Positions 34,039-43,832 of a DNA stretch of 64,000 nt are shown here, in pieces (position 1 is the stretch's first letter; every line of letters starts with the position of its first letter). Location of the stretch: NCBI GenBank assembly GCA_963665045.2, contig CAXXJQ010000009.1:186001-250000 (forward strand). The letters run 5' to 3'. The DNA is from JAFGRU01 sp016934985 (GTDB lineage: Bacteria > Desulfobacterota > Desulfuromonadia > Desulfuromonadales > JAAYDE01). The position numbers and the translations under genes are program-made. The notes beneath the pieces were generated by a model. It had not been told where the DNA came from, did no database searches, and saw only the letters and a list, made by a program, of their open reading frames with translations.

Positions 34039-34605
34039 ATGTCTTCCGTCAGCGCTCAATCCATTGAAAGAAAGGCGAAAGCGCCATCCAGACGCTTTCC
34101 GCGCCGCAATTATTTCATCAACAAATCGTTCCAGCTCGCTTTTGCCGGCAACATGCTGCTGATCACCCTCATAGCGGCCGGCGTCACGGCACTGTTTGTC
34201 AGCTGGATGTTTGTCTACGTCTTCGAAGACCGTCTTCTTTTCGCCAACACCATGAACGCCCCCTATCTTTTAAAGATCGGTTTCATCCTGGCCGGACTGG
34301 TGGCCGGAGTGATCATCTGGACGATCCTGCGCACCCATGCCATTGCCGGCCCCATTCACAAAACCCGTCAGATTCTGCGGGATGCGGCAAAAGGACGTTT
34401 TCCCAAGCAGCCGGTCGCCTTCCGCAGGGGAGATGCCTTCAAGGGCCTGGCCGAAGATCTCAACCATTGCCTGGGCATCATGGAACTGGACCGCGAGCGG
34501 CTGGAACTGCTGCAGAAACATGTCGACGCCAAATGGGAACATCTCTCACCCGAGAAGGCCGGTCCGATATCTTCCGGGGGAAGGAACTCCCTGACCACCC
34601 CCTGA
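34039..34605 (+). CDS. Two-helix membrane protein with a HAMP-like domain
   Basis: A 188-residue protein with two membrane helices (LAFAGNMLLITLIAAGVTALFV start; IGFILAGLVAGVIIWTILRT second) and a short periplasmic loop. A cytoplasmic HAMP-like segment follows (GPIHKTRQILRDAAKGRFP) with a coiled coil to the end. No kinase, cyclase or methyl-accepting output domain follows. Proteins like this occur beside GspG-like genes in related genomes and may transmit a signal to the machine. AAAGGAGG site. Confidence 0.7.
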   Translation: MSSVSAQSIERKAKAPSRRFPRRNYFINKSFQLAFAGNMLLITLIAAGVTALFVSWMFVYVFEDRLLFANTMNAPYLLKIGFILAGLVAGVIIWTILRTHAIAGPIHKTRQILRDAAKGRFPKQPVAFRRGDAFKGLAEDLNHCLGIMELDRERLELLQKHVDAKWEHLSPEKAGPISSGGRNSLTTP

Positions 34606-34728
34606 CCACCTCTAACTTCGTTTGCAGGTAAGCGTTATTGTTAAGAGAGCAAAGAAGGGGTCTCCGTTTGACTTTTGGAAAAAATTACCAGCATGTGTTT
34701 GACCCCTATGCTTGCTCGATGGCAAATC

Positions 34729-34816
34729 AATTCAAACAGGGATGAAGGGGATTTTAAAACCCAAAGCTTTGGGTTTCAGGCGTTTTATCCCTTTCATCCT
34801 GTTTATCCCTGTTAAA
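34729..34816. repeat. Dispersed imperfect palindrome (AGGGATGAAGGGGAT type), copy 2
   Basis: Arms CAGGGATGAAGGGGAT and ATCCCTTTCATCCTG with AAAACCCAAAGCTTTGGGTTT between them. Close relative of 18190-18271. The rest of 34606-34965 holds no gene. Confidence 0.65.
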
Positions 34817-34965
34817 CAAGGTTTTTCAGCCTTACATCCATATGTAATTTGTGAGATGCAAATAGCTTTTTACCTGTAACTTATTCCCCATCACTTGTTG
34901 CTTGGTTTTTATTGGTGACAAACCACAGGATGTCAAGGGAGAGGTCGGTCGGCCCGCACGAGATA

Positions 34966-37184
34966 TCATGGTTGTTTGGTTGTAAATTCCTTATGCCCCG
35001 TCTGCCACAGCCCGAAGCTGAGAACGTCGGCCAAGCTCTCGAAGACCGTGGTCTTGGTGTCGCCGACACCGTGACCGGCTTTGAAGTTGACAAACAGGAG
35101 GACCGGCTTGTCCGATGCCGTAGCCGCCTGCAGGCGGGCGGCGAATTTCGCCGGCTGCCAGGCCGCGACCCGGGGATCGTTGAGTCCGGCGGTGACCAGC
35201 GCGGCCGGGTATTTTACGCCGTCACGGATATTGAGATACGGGTCCATGGCCAGCAGGGCCCGGCATTCGTCCGGCACCGTCACCGAACCGAACTCCGGAA
35301 CGTTGACCGGGCCGTTGGGGGTCTCTTCGCCGCGCAGGGGATTCATGAGCCCGACCTCGGGAATGGCGGCTGCAAAAAGATCGGGGCGCTCGGTCATGGC
35401 CATGCCGACCAGAATGCCACCGGCGCTGCCGCCGTTGATGGCGATCCTGCCGGGAGAGGTGTAACCTTTTCGGATCAGATAATTCCGCCGAGGCGATGGC
35501 ATCCTTCCAGGTGTTGGGCTTGGCGGTTTTCATGCCGCCCGTATGCCAGGCGTCGCCAAGCTCGCCGCCGCCCCTGACATGGAGAATGGCCAAAACGCCC
35601 CCCTTCCAGGTCCAGAGCAGCAGGGACGGACTGAAAAACGGGGTCATGGGTTTTCCGTAGGCGCCGTAACCGTACATCAGCACCGGATTCCGGCCGTTTT
35701 TTTCCAGGCCCTTGCGGTAGATGAGAGAAAGAGGAACCTGCACGCCGTCGTGGGAGGGGACCATCCTCTCCTCGACCACCAGGTCCTCGTACTCCGGGTA
35801 ATCTACCGGTGAAGAGATGGTCTCCATTTGGAATTTCCCGGTCTTGAGGTCGAAGCGGTAGCGGCGGAAATCACGGCTCCAGCCCGCCACGACCGTCCAC
35901 ACATCGGAGAAGCGGAAACCTTTGGACGACAGCATGACGGTTCCGGCGTCAAAAGGCAGGTCGATCTTTCGTGGCGAAGAAGCGCCGTACGCCTGAAAAA
36001 ACAGTTCTTCGGTTACGCCGTTTTTTGCCAGTGTGTAATACAGACCGTCCCCGGTCATCAGAAAACCGCTCAGGGTGGTGCCCGAGGGAGCTGAAACCAC
36101 GGTCTGCGCGCGTTTCAGCTCGGGGTTTTTGAGAGACATCTTGAGGATCTTGTATCCCGGCGCGTTTTTGGAGTAAGAAAATAGATATCCCTGTTCGTCA
36201 ACTCGAAGTCATGAACGTCGTCTTCCGGTGTAAAAAGTTTTTTCCAGGCGATTCGCTCCTTTTTCATCTCGCCCAGGGGAGCGTAATAAGCAATGAGACG
36301 CCGGTCGACGTTGGAAATAAAGGCAAACAGGTAGCCGCTCTCCTTGTCGACGCCGACCCGTGGAATGTCTTCCGGCTTCATGCCCAACTCAGGATACAAA
36401 GCCCTTGAAAAACCGCCCGGTCCGTCCCGGGATCGCTGCCGAACCGATGCAGCCAGGTTACACTGTCATGCTGAGGGTTTGCCCCGTCGCCGGCCGGACG
36501 CAATCGGTTGTAGAGAAAAGCCTTGCCGTCGGGCAGCCACGAAGGACCGGCGAAACGGCAGCGGTCGATCTTTTCGGGAGAAAAGGTCCTCTTATCCACA
36601 TCCATGATGAGAAGCACGGCATCTTCGGAGCCGTTGGCAAAAACCGAAAGAGCCAGCCGGGAACCATTATCATTGGGCGCTATGGTGCCAATGACATAGT
36701 GTTTGTCCTTATCCCGGCCGTAATCGGCAGGATCGAAAAGCAGGCTTTCGGCGCCGTGAAAACCATCTCGGACATAAAGCTTGCCGGTTTCGTCGGAAGG
36801 CGTCTGCTTGAGGTAGAAATAACGGTCGTTTTCCGTGATACGAAGGTTATAAGCACGAACGGACCTGCGGCTGTCGAATTCCCGCATCTTATCGAGCAGC
36901 TCTTGCCTGCCGGGAATGCCGTCCAGAACCGCGCGGGCATGGTCGGACTGTGCTTTAACCCAGGCCATGACCTGCAGGTCTTGAAAATTCTCCAGGTTAC
37001 GATAGGAATCGCTCACTTTCTGCCCGCAAACGGTCTCCACCACAGGTTTTGCCGGAATCAATGCCGAAGCTGTCTGTGGCTTATATGGCTCTTCCACGGC
37101 AAAAGCGAGCCGGGGAAAACGGGGAACAAGTGCCAACAAAAGGAATAAAAAAACAGTACAAAGCCGCGCGCAACGATTAATCAT
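34966..37184 (-). pseudogene. Prolyl oligopeptidase (S9A), signal peptide, three frameshifts
   Basis: Starts at ATG 37184 (AAGGAC site) with a signal peptide (LCTVFLFLLLALVPRFPRLA). Coding similarity continues through frame changes near 36390, 36165 and 35480 to the stop at 34966. The N-terminal beta-propeller and the peptidase domain are complete when joined. The catalytic Ser (NGGSAGGILVG), Asp (AGLNDPRVAAW) and His (KAGHGVGD) are all present. About 720 residues in total, normal for the family. As all active-site residues remain, the shifts are recent or are sequence errors. If intact, it would be a periplasmic post-proline peptidase. Confidence 0.8.
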
Positions 37185-37626
37185 AGGAAAAGTCCTTAAT
37201 ATTTGTTTTTTGTAGCACCCCAATAACTTGAACCATAAGCCGTAAGTGAGGGGCAAAAAAGCGTGTAAGCTTCTGTTCTGAATAGCTTTTTAAAAATCCG
37301 AGGCGCGCCCATGGGTTCGTCGGTAATTTTTGGAAGGCTTAGGCAGGTCCATAACTTGCGCTATTACCCAGCCATAACCCACGGATTTAGGTATTGATAC
37401 CATCCGGAGTTAAGAGCCGCCAACAAAAATATGGTCTCAAAAGGATACCGACAGCCTGACCACCTCTCTCCACATACTTTTGCGAAGAACATGAAAGAAA
37501 CCGTTTCTTTCCAGAACAGCCATCATTATGCCCAAAGAGATGGTGGTCGCCATGTCAAGGAGAACACACACTCCTGGCGGAAGATAATTTTTCCGCCTCG
37601 AATAAATCTCGGGAGATACCCTGCGT
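37185..37626. other. Gene-free stretch upstream of the peptidase
   Basis: No convincing coding frame, repeat or terminator recognised in these 440 bases. The peptidase promoter should lie at its left end. Confidence 0.4.
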
Positions 37627-37767
37627 ATAACCATTCCCCATGCCGGCCACTGGTTCGTAAGCTATTTCATCAAGATCGACGCCGAGGGGGCCGAAAAGGA
37701 GAACTTCACCCTTATGAAGCATAAAGCGACCCTGATTTTTGAAATCCCCAAGACAAGCTCCCATTAA
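37627..37767 (+). pseudogene. C-terminal remnant of a DUF4198-like periplasmic protein
   Basis: A frame without a start reads ITIPHAGHWFVSYFIKIDAE then EKENFTLMKHKATLIFEIPK and ends at TAA 37765-37767. The pattern resembles the end of DUF4198 proteins, such as the intact member at 41197. Probably a decayed extra copy at the edge of the feo cluster. Confidence 0.45.
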
Positions 37768-37847
37768 GATCCCTTGGTTTTTTCAGACGGACTGTTATCC
37801 GAGGTCATGAATTTTAAAGATGAGGTAAAATCATTTGCAACAAACAG

Positions 37848-37905
37848 TTGACAATTCCATTATTTCATGTAAATTAGCCTCTTCTTGCTTAGTTAGGTTT
37901 GGCTA
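37848..37905 (+). promoter_or_regulatory. Promoter and IdeR/DtxR-like box of the second feo cluster
   Basis: TTGACA (37848-37853) and TAAATT (37869-37874) form a candidate promoter. TTAGGTTTGGCTAA (37892-37905) closely resembles the iron-repressor box core TTAGGTTAGGCTAA and would lie just after the start of transcription. Confidence 0.5.
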
Positions 37906-37919
37906 AAATACTTATGAAA

Positions 37920-38024
37920 CCTTACGGCCTTCGGCAATTAAATTGCGCGGAGGAAGTGAAGGCGTGACTCGCGACACCCCATGTGCCCGGTTACGCCTTT
38001 TTTTGTTTAGAAAGGAGAACGAGG
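37920..38024 (+). promoter_or_regulatory. Leader with a terminator-like hairpin before feoA2 (leader B)
   Basis: CTTACGG (37920) is followed by arms AAGGCGTGAC (37958-37967) and GGTTACGCCTT (37988-37998), a T-run, TTTAG, and an AAAGGAG ribosome site. Same order as leader A at 13434-13542. Confidence 0.5.
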
Positions 38025-38252
38025 CATGACCTTGGACCAAATGAGACCGGGCAGTCAAGGGCGCATAAAAAAGTTTGTCTATTCGGGACAAACTTGGGGC
38101 AGCGGCTTATGGATATGGGGATCTTTCCCGGACTGGAATTGAAAGTGGTGCGCAACGCTCCCCTCGAAGACCCCATGGAGATCGAACTGGGCGGCTACTT
38201 TGTCAGTCTGCGCCACGACGAAGCCCGCTTCGTGGAGGTGGAGCCGGCATGA
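38025..38252 (+). pseudogene. feoA: FeoA, second copy, one frameshift
   Basis: Begins MTLDQMRPGSQGRIKKFVYS from ATG 38025. A shift near 38090 moves the rest (LGQRLMDMGIFPGLELKVVR, ending ARFVEVEPA) to another frame. Joined, it gives a full FeoA of about 75 residues with the normal signature. Its stop overlaps the feoB2 start (ATGA). The single indel and intact remainder fit either early decay or a base-call error. Confidence 0.85.
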
Positions 38253-40709
38253 AACATGACAAGATTCTCGTCGCCCTGGCGGGACAGCCCAACTGCGGCA
38301 AATCCACGGTCTTCAACGCCCTCACCCGGAGCCAGCCAGCACGTCGCCAACTACCCCGGCGTGACCGTCGACAAGATGAGCGGCTGGTACAAGCACAACG
38401 GCCGCAGGATCGACGTGGTGGATCTGCCCGGCACCTACAGCCTCACCTCCTATTCGCCGGAAGAGCGGGTCTCGCGGGATTTTCTCCTGCACGACAAGCC
38501 ATCCGTGACGGTCAACGTCATGGATGCCGCCAACCTGAAACGCTGCCTCTACCTGACCTTCCAGCTGACGGAAATGGATATCCCCGTGATTCTGAACCTC
38601 AACATGATGGACGTGGTTCGCAAGCGCGGTATGGATATCGATGTCCGACAAGCTTTCCGAAAGACTGGGCATTCCGGTCATCCCCACGTCCATGAAAAGC
38701 GGCGAGGGGAAAAAAAATCTCCTCGAAGCCATCGAAAAGGTTTCCACGGCACCACAGCCACAGGCCGGGGTACGCATCGATTATGCCGCGATGGAGCCCT
38801 TTCTGCGGGACATCACTACCCACCTCTCCAAGGAGACCAATATTGTCGGCCACTATCCCCTTCGCTGGCTCGCCATCAAGCTCATGGAGGGCGACAGCGA
38901 AGCCGAAAAGCTGATCCACGACAGACACAGCGACGCCGCCGGCTTCCCTGCGCATTGTGGAACTGTCACGCGCCGAATTCGAAGTCGCCGCTAAGGAATC
39001 GCCGGAAATGTACATTACCACCCGTCGTTACCGCACGGCGGACGATATCGCCCAGACCTGCCTGCGCATGCCGGAGGGAACCCGCAGGCCCTTATCCGAC
39101 AGGATCGACAGTCTTGTCTGCCAGCGTTTTGCGGGTCCCGCCATCATGGTCGGCGTCATCTGGCTGCTCTACTATCTGGCCATCGTCCAGGGCTACAACA
39201 TCACCAACTACACCTGGCCGCTTCTCGCCAAACTGCGCGCCTTCGTCGAGGCCGTCTCGCCGGCACCCGGGTTTGTAGAAATTCCCCTGGTACGCGAGTT
39301 TGCCCTATGGATCGTGGACAGCGTCAATGCCTGCTCAACTACATCCCCATCTTCTTCATCCTTTTCGGCCTCATCGCCCTTCTCGAAGACAGCGGCTACA
39401 TGCCGCGTATGGCTTTTATCATGGACCGGCTCTTCAGCCGCTACGGCCTTCATGGCCAGTCGACCCTGCCCATGGTTCTGGGCGGCATTTATGTCGGCGG
39501 CTGCGCCGTGCCGGGAGTCATGTCCTGTAAAGGGATTCCGGACGAGCGTTCGCGCCTGGCCACCATCCTCATCATCCCTTGCTCAACTGCCTGGCCAAGT
39601 GCCCCTCTACGTGCTCCTCATCAATATCTATTTTGCCGCTCACAAGGCCTGGCCATGTTCTTCATCTCCACCATCAGCATACTGCTGGTCCTGCCGGTCT
39701 CCAAGGTTCTGACCATGACGGTCCTCAAGGACAAGGAAACGGCACCTTTCGTCATGGAGATGCCCCCCTAACCATTTTCCCACTCTGCGAGGGATCGTCG
39801 GACGCGCCGTGGAGCGGGTGTGGCTCTTCATGCGCAAAATCACCACCATTGTCGTGGCCGTGGCCGTGGTCGTGTTCGTTCTTCTCCAATTTCCAGGGAT
39901 CAACGAGGAACGCATGGCCTACTACCATGCCGAAAAGGACAAGGCCGTTGCTACCTTCTTCAAAAAGATAAAGAAAACCCCTTACGCCGCCAAGCTGGGA
40001 AAAGACAATCTCATGCCCTTGGTCAACTACTGGAATGATTACAAAGACGCCAAGATGACGGCCGGAGGCAAGGATGCCGTGACAACCATAAATGCCGAGT
40101 TTCAGACGCGCAATGCTCTCTATTTCACCATTGTCCAGCCGGAAGACGACAAGACGGCCAAAAAGGTCAACCGGGAATTCAAAAAGCTGGTCAAGGAACG
40201 CAAGGGCATTCTGCGGGAGATGCGCAAGGAACGCATCGATACCAGCTTCCTCGGCACCATGGGCAAGTGGCTGGAGCCCGCCACCCGGTATGCCGGCTTC
40301 AACTGCGCGTCAATGTCGCCCTGCTCAGCGCCCTGGCCGCCAAGGAAAGCAGCGTCGCCACCCTGGGCGCCCTCTATGAACAGGAAGAGGAAGGCCAGGC
40401 TCTGGAAGATCGCATGGCCCAAGGAGAAGAAGGTTTCACCCCCCTGCACGCCCTGGCCCTCATGCTTTTCATGGTTCTCTATCCGCCCTGCATGGCCACG
40501 GCTATCGCGGTCAAGCTGCAAGCCGGCTCCTTCAAATGGATGCTTTTTTCCATCATCTACCCCATGATCCTGGGCATCACCGTCGCCACCTGGTCTTTTC
40601 CCTGGGAAGCGCATTAGGCCTCAGCGGCCTGGAGGCCATGTTCGCCTTCTACGGCCTGGCCCTGCTACTGACTATCTTCATGGGCTTTTACAAACATCAA
40701 CCTGAGTAA
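38249..40709 (+). pseudogene. feoB: FeoB, second copy, about nine frameshifts
   Basis: Begins with ATG 38249 and the G1 motif AGQPNCGKSTVFNAL. Coding similarity then hops among all three frames to TAA 40707-40709. Shifts are seen near 38325, 38640, 38940, 39325, 39580, 39600, 39770, 40290 and 40590. The first is an extra C in a C-run and the last a missing T in a T-run. Joined, it is a complete FeoB of about 800 residues with DLPGTYSLTSYSPEE, the Gate motif GGCAVPGVMSCKGI and a long charged insert near 39900-40240 not seen in the first copy. Residue-level conservation is high throughout. Confidence 0.85.
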
Positions 40710-40749
40710 CAGCAACAGGATATCACTCAAACCAATGGAGGAATCGAAA

Positions 40750-41074
40750 ATGCGTAAACGTAACATCATTTCTGTAACCCTTCTAACCCTGGCAGCACTC
40801 TTCTTCGCCGGTCAGGCTCTGGCTCACACCCCGCTGTGCTCCTGCTATGACAACGGCAACGGCACGGTCACCTGCGAAAGGCGGCTTCTCCGACGGCTCC
40901 TCGGCTTCCGGCGTGCAGATGCGCGTGGAAAGCAACGGCAGCGTCCTACTTAACGGCAAGATGGACGAGGACAGCGAATTCACCTTTGAAAAACCTTCTT
41001 CCGCCTATGTTGTTGTCTTCGACGCCGGTGAGGGCCATCGCATCACCATCGACGGCAAGGAGATCGTCGAATAA
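40750..41074 (+). pseudogene. Small secreted protein, paralogue of 32853-33158, one frameshift
   Basis: Starts MRKRNIISVTLLTLAALFFA with a signal peptide ending GQALAH, then CSCYDNGNGTVTCE. An extra A in GAAAGG near 40875 breaks the frame. The rest (GGFSDGSSASGVQMRVESNG, ending GHRITIDGKEIVE) follows in the next frame. It shares the AHT, GGFSD/GFFSD and DAG.GH pattern with the protein at 32853. It lies between feoB2 and the DUF4198 gene, so a periplasmic metal-related role is likely. An AATGGAGGAA site lies upstream. Confidence 0.75.
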
Positions 41075-41196
41075 GGTGCCGAAAAACCGGAACCTGCAAT
41101 GCCCTTGGAGGGGGGGGGGCGGCGCAGAGGGGTCCAGTCGCCAAAAAGATGAATAACCACATTTTCCAAAGTATGAATTGAAAAAGGAGGCATGTA

Positions 41197-41997
41197 ATGA
41201 AAAAAGGAATCGTTCTGTCAGCCGTTGTAACCGCCCTGACCTTTGCCGTACCGGCCCTGGCCCATTTTCAGATGATCTATACACCCGAATCGGCCTTGGA
41301 AAAAGGCCAAGAGATCGACCTCAAACTGGTCTTCACCCACCCCTTCGAAGCCGGCCACACCATGGATATGAGCCAGCCCCAAGAGTTTTTCGTGGTGCGC
41401 AAGGAAAAGAAAAATGACCTGCTCAAAACCCTCAAGCCCATCAAGTGGACGAGTCTGACCAACAGCGCGCGGCCTACGAAACCTCGTACAAGGTGCGCGG
41501 AATGGGCGACAACGTCTTCTGCCTGGTTCCCCGGTCCCTACTATGAAGCCGAAGAGGATATCTACATCCAGCAGATCACCAAGATGGTTGTCAACAGCGC
41601 CGGTTTTCCCACGGACTGGGATGCCGAAGTCGGCCTGCCAACTGAGATCGTACCTCTTGACAAACCTTACGCCCTGTGGACCGGCAACGTCTTCCGCGGC
41701 GTCGTCAAAAGCAACGGCAAACCGGTTCCCTATGCCGAGCTCGAGGTCGAATACATGAACCATACGCCTCTCATGAGCAAAAACGCCTTCGCCAAGGAAG
41801 CTCACGCCAAAGCACCCCAGGATGCCTTCGTAACCATAGGCATCAAAGCCAACGCCAACGGCGAGTTTTCCTTCGGTATTCCCAAGGCAGGCTGGTGGGG
41901 TTTCTGCGCCCTTGGTGCCGGACCAGACAAGAAATTCAAAGGCAAGGAACTGTCCCAGGATGCCGTTATCTGGGTGCAGGCCCGCGACATGAAATAA
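41197..41997 (+). CDS. DUF4198 periplasmic protein (metal-uptake associated)
   Basis: A 266-residue exported protein (AAGGAGG site; signal peptide VVTALTFAVPALAH). The fold marks are HFQMIYTPESALEKGQEIDL, LWTGNVFRGVVKSNGKPVPY and FSFGIPKAGWWGFCALG, as in DUF4198 proteins linked to nickel, cobalt or iron uptake. Residues about 90-112 (SARPTKPRTRC...) do not fit the family. In another frame the same bases read AAYETSYKVRGMGDNVFCLV, which does. So two compensating indels near 41466 and 41531 bracket this stretch; the second is an extra C in a C-run. The gene stays open but 23 residues are altered. Confidence 0.8.
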   Translation: MKKGIVLSAVVTALTFAVPALAHFQMIYTPESALEKGQEIDLKLVFTHPFEAGHTMDMSQPQEFFVVRKEKKNDLLKTLKPIKWTSLTNSARPTKPRTRCAEWATTSSAWFPGPYYEAEEDIYIQQITKMVVNSAGFPTDWDAEVGLPTEIVPLDKPYALWTGNVFRGVVKSNGKPVPYAELEVEYMNHTPLMSKNAFAKEAHAKAPQDAFVTIGIKANANGEFSFGIPKAGWWGFCALGAGPDKKFKGKELSQDAVIWVQARDMK

Positions 41998-42047
41998 ACA
42001 CTTTGCCATGACAAGTTCACGAGATGGGTGAGTCCCGTGATACATGG

Positions 42048-42083
42048 CCCCGGCCGGCCTTTCCTCCATAAGGCCGGCCGGGG
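42048..42083. terminator. Very stable GC hairpin after the DUF4198 gene
   Basis: Fourteen-base perfect arms (CCCCGGCCGGCCTT and its complement) around an 8-nt loop. No T-run follows, so it may stabilise the upstream mRNA end or act with Rho. Confidence 0.65.
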
Positions 42084-42307
42084 GTCTTAGGCCGGCTTGC
42101 GGCTGCGCCACATGCATGCCAGACGAGTCTGAAAGGAGCGAGAAAGAGCCATCGCAAACATAGAAGTTTTTTCCCGATGGCTGGAAAACCCTGCCAGGGA
42201 TTTGTACCGGAACAAGTTTAGGCATTGCAACACAGGCTAACAGACCCATTTCGGTACACATTTTTTCGGGAATCCAGCCGAACCTGGGTGCCAATATAGG
42301 TGCTGCC

Positions 42308-43381
42308 ATGGGAAAGGGAAAATAACGCAACTGAAGACCAAATACCGCATTGTCACTGCCGTTTACAGCCTTGCCATTCCCCTCGGCATCATCGTCTGGG
42401 ATGTCCCTGACTACGGCGCCTTTGTTCAAGCGCATATCCAAAGGCTGCTGGTCATTTCCCTGGTAACCGCCCTCTTATTTTCCTCCGTTGTCATCTCATG
42501 CCGGGTCTCAACTGCCTGATCCTCAGGCAAGTCAACCTAATCGCCGCAATCTGCGAAAAAATCAAACTGGAAAACGAGTTGCGCATAGCTCTTGAGAGAA
42601 ACCAACTGGCGTTGCTTTATCAGCCTATCTGGTCACTGGGGGTACAACGCTTGTGCAGATTCGAGGCTTTAATCCTCTGGGCGCATCCGTAATACGGCAT
42701 GGTTCCGCCCCTAAAATTCATTCCTCTGGCCGAAGAATCGGGCCTGATCGTTCCCATCGGCACCTGGGTCATTGACGAAGCCTGCCGCCAGCTTTCCATG
42801 TGGCAACTCAAAAAGGCACAGAACAGCGACCTCTATATGAATGTCAACGTTTCGGTCAACCAGTTTCTCCAACCGGATTTTGTTTCATCGGTCGAAGGTC
42901 TCATGAAAAAACATTGCATGGCCCCCCAGTACCTGAATCTGGAAATCACCTAAAACCTGCTGATGAAACACTCCCATCAGGTCCTGAAGGAGATCCATGC
43001 CATTAAACAGCAGGGCATCAATATTGTCCTCGATGATTTCGGTACGGGCTATTCGTCTCTGGCCTACATCAACCGTTTTCCCGTCGACCGCCTGAAAATC
43101 GACCGCTCCTTCGTCAATGAAATCATCACCAAAAAAGAAAGCGCCGAGGTTGTAAAAGCATCCTCGCCATGTCCAAAAGCCTTGGCATCGGAGTCGTTGC
43201 CGAAGAGGTCGAAAATCAGGGCCAGTGGGACCTGCTGAAAGAACTGGGGTGCGACAAGGCCCAGGGATATCTTATGGCCAGGCCCATGTCCAAAGAACAT
43301 GCCACCGTCTATATCGAAGAAAACCTGCGGGAGCAACCGGAAGCAAAAACCGCCAAAAACCGGCAACCCAAGATAGCCTGA
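42308..43381 (+). pseudogene. EAL-domain c-di-GMP phosphodiesterase, two nonsense codons and frameshifts
   Basis: An N-terminal membrane helix (LLVISLVTALLFSSVVIS) leads to a coiled coil (KIKLENELRIALERNQ) and an EAL domain. Signature parts are FEALILWAHP, FIPLAEESGLIVPIGTWVID, IVLDDFGTGYSSLAY, FPVDRLKIDRSF and GIGVVAEEVENQGQ. TAA replaces the expected Glu codon twice: after HP (42690-42692) and in LEIT-NLL (42951-42953). Frame changes occur near 42320 (A4 where A5 is needed), 42500 and 43155. Key metal and catalytic residues are present. It cannot be translated as read. Confidence 0.8.
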
Positions 43382-43429
43382 TCCGATTCAAAAGCTAAAC
43401 CGTCTCTTGACCGGAAAGGAGAAAACACC

Positions 43430-43813
43430 ATGGGGAGTAAATTCAACATCGACTGCAAAGTGGACCGGACCCCAATCCGTCTTCGACTCAGCGGGACTCT
43501 GGACGGCAGCACCGCTTCGGAACTCGCCAACCTTATTGACGGCCTGCGTCTGGAGAAGGATGAATTGCTTATCGACATCCAAAAACCGGTAAAGGTCTTT
43601 CACTTCGGAAGAGCGGTTCTGCGCAGGTGTCTTGCCGCCGGCGCCTTCCCTCTGGACCGGCTCGTCTTCTCCGGAAAACTGGCCGGAGATATCGACCCCC
43701 GCAACTGTCTGGTTCTTCAGACCACTAATCTGTGCAGAAAAACCCACCATGATTACCCCGGCGAACCGAATAAACCGACACTTTCAAGGAGCGAAAAAAA
43801 CAAGTTGCAATAA
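43430..43813 (+). CDS. Small STAS-like protein
   Basis: A 127-residue soluble protein (AAAGGAG site). The N-terminal two thirds alternate beta and helix, as in STAS domains: IRLRLSGTLDGSTASELANL, then ELLIDIQKPVKVFHFGRAVL. No conserved Ser for phosphorylation is evident at the usual place. The last 25 residues are polar and low-complexity and may be altered by a shift. It lies between the broken EAL gene and a feo-linked helical protein. Assignment to STAS is tentative. Confidence 0.5.
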   Translation: MGSKFNIDCKVDRTPIRLRLSGTLDGSTASELANLIDGLRLEKDELLIDIQKPVKVFHFGRAVLRRCLAAGAFPLDRLVFSGKLAGDIDPRNCLVLQTTNLCRKTHHDYPGEPNKPTLSRSEKNKLQ

Positions 43814-43832
43814 ATTTTCTCTGGATCAGGAT

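Noticed and set aside
37431..37724. A 97-codon + frame upstream of feoA2.
   Set aside because: Its amino acid content looks random, and the DUF4198-like tail is in a different frame over the same bases.
41218..42441. A 407-codon open frame on the minus strand.
   Set aside because: It is the shadow of the DUF4198 gene and its downstream hairpin; the + strand has signal peptide, ribosome site and family motifs.
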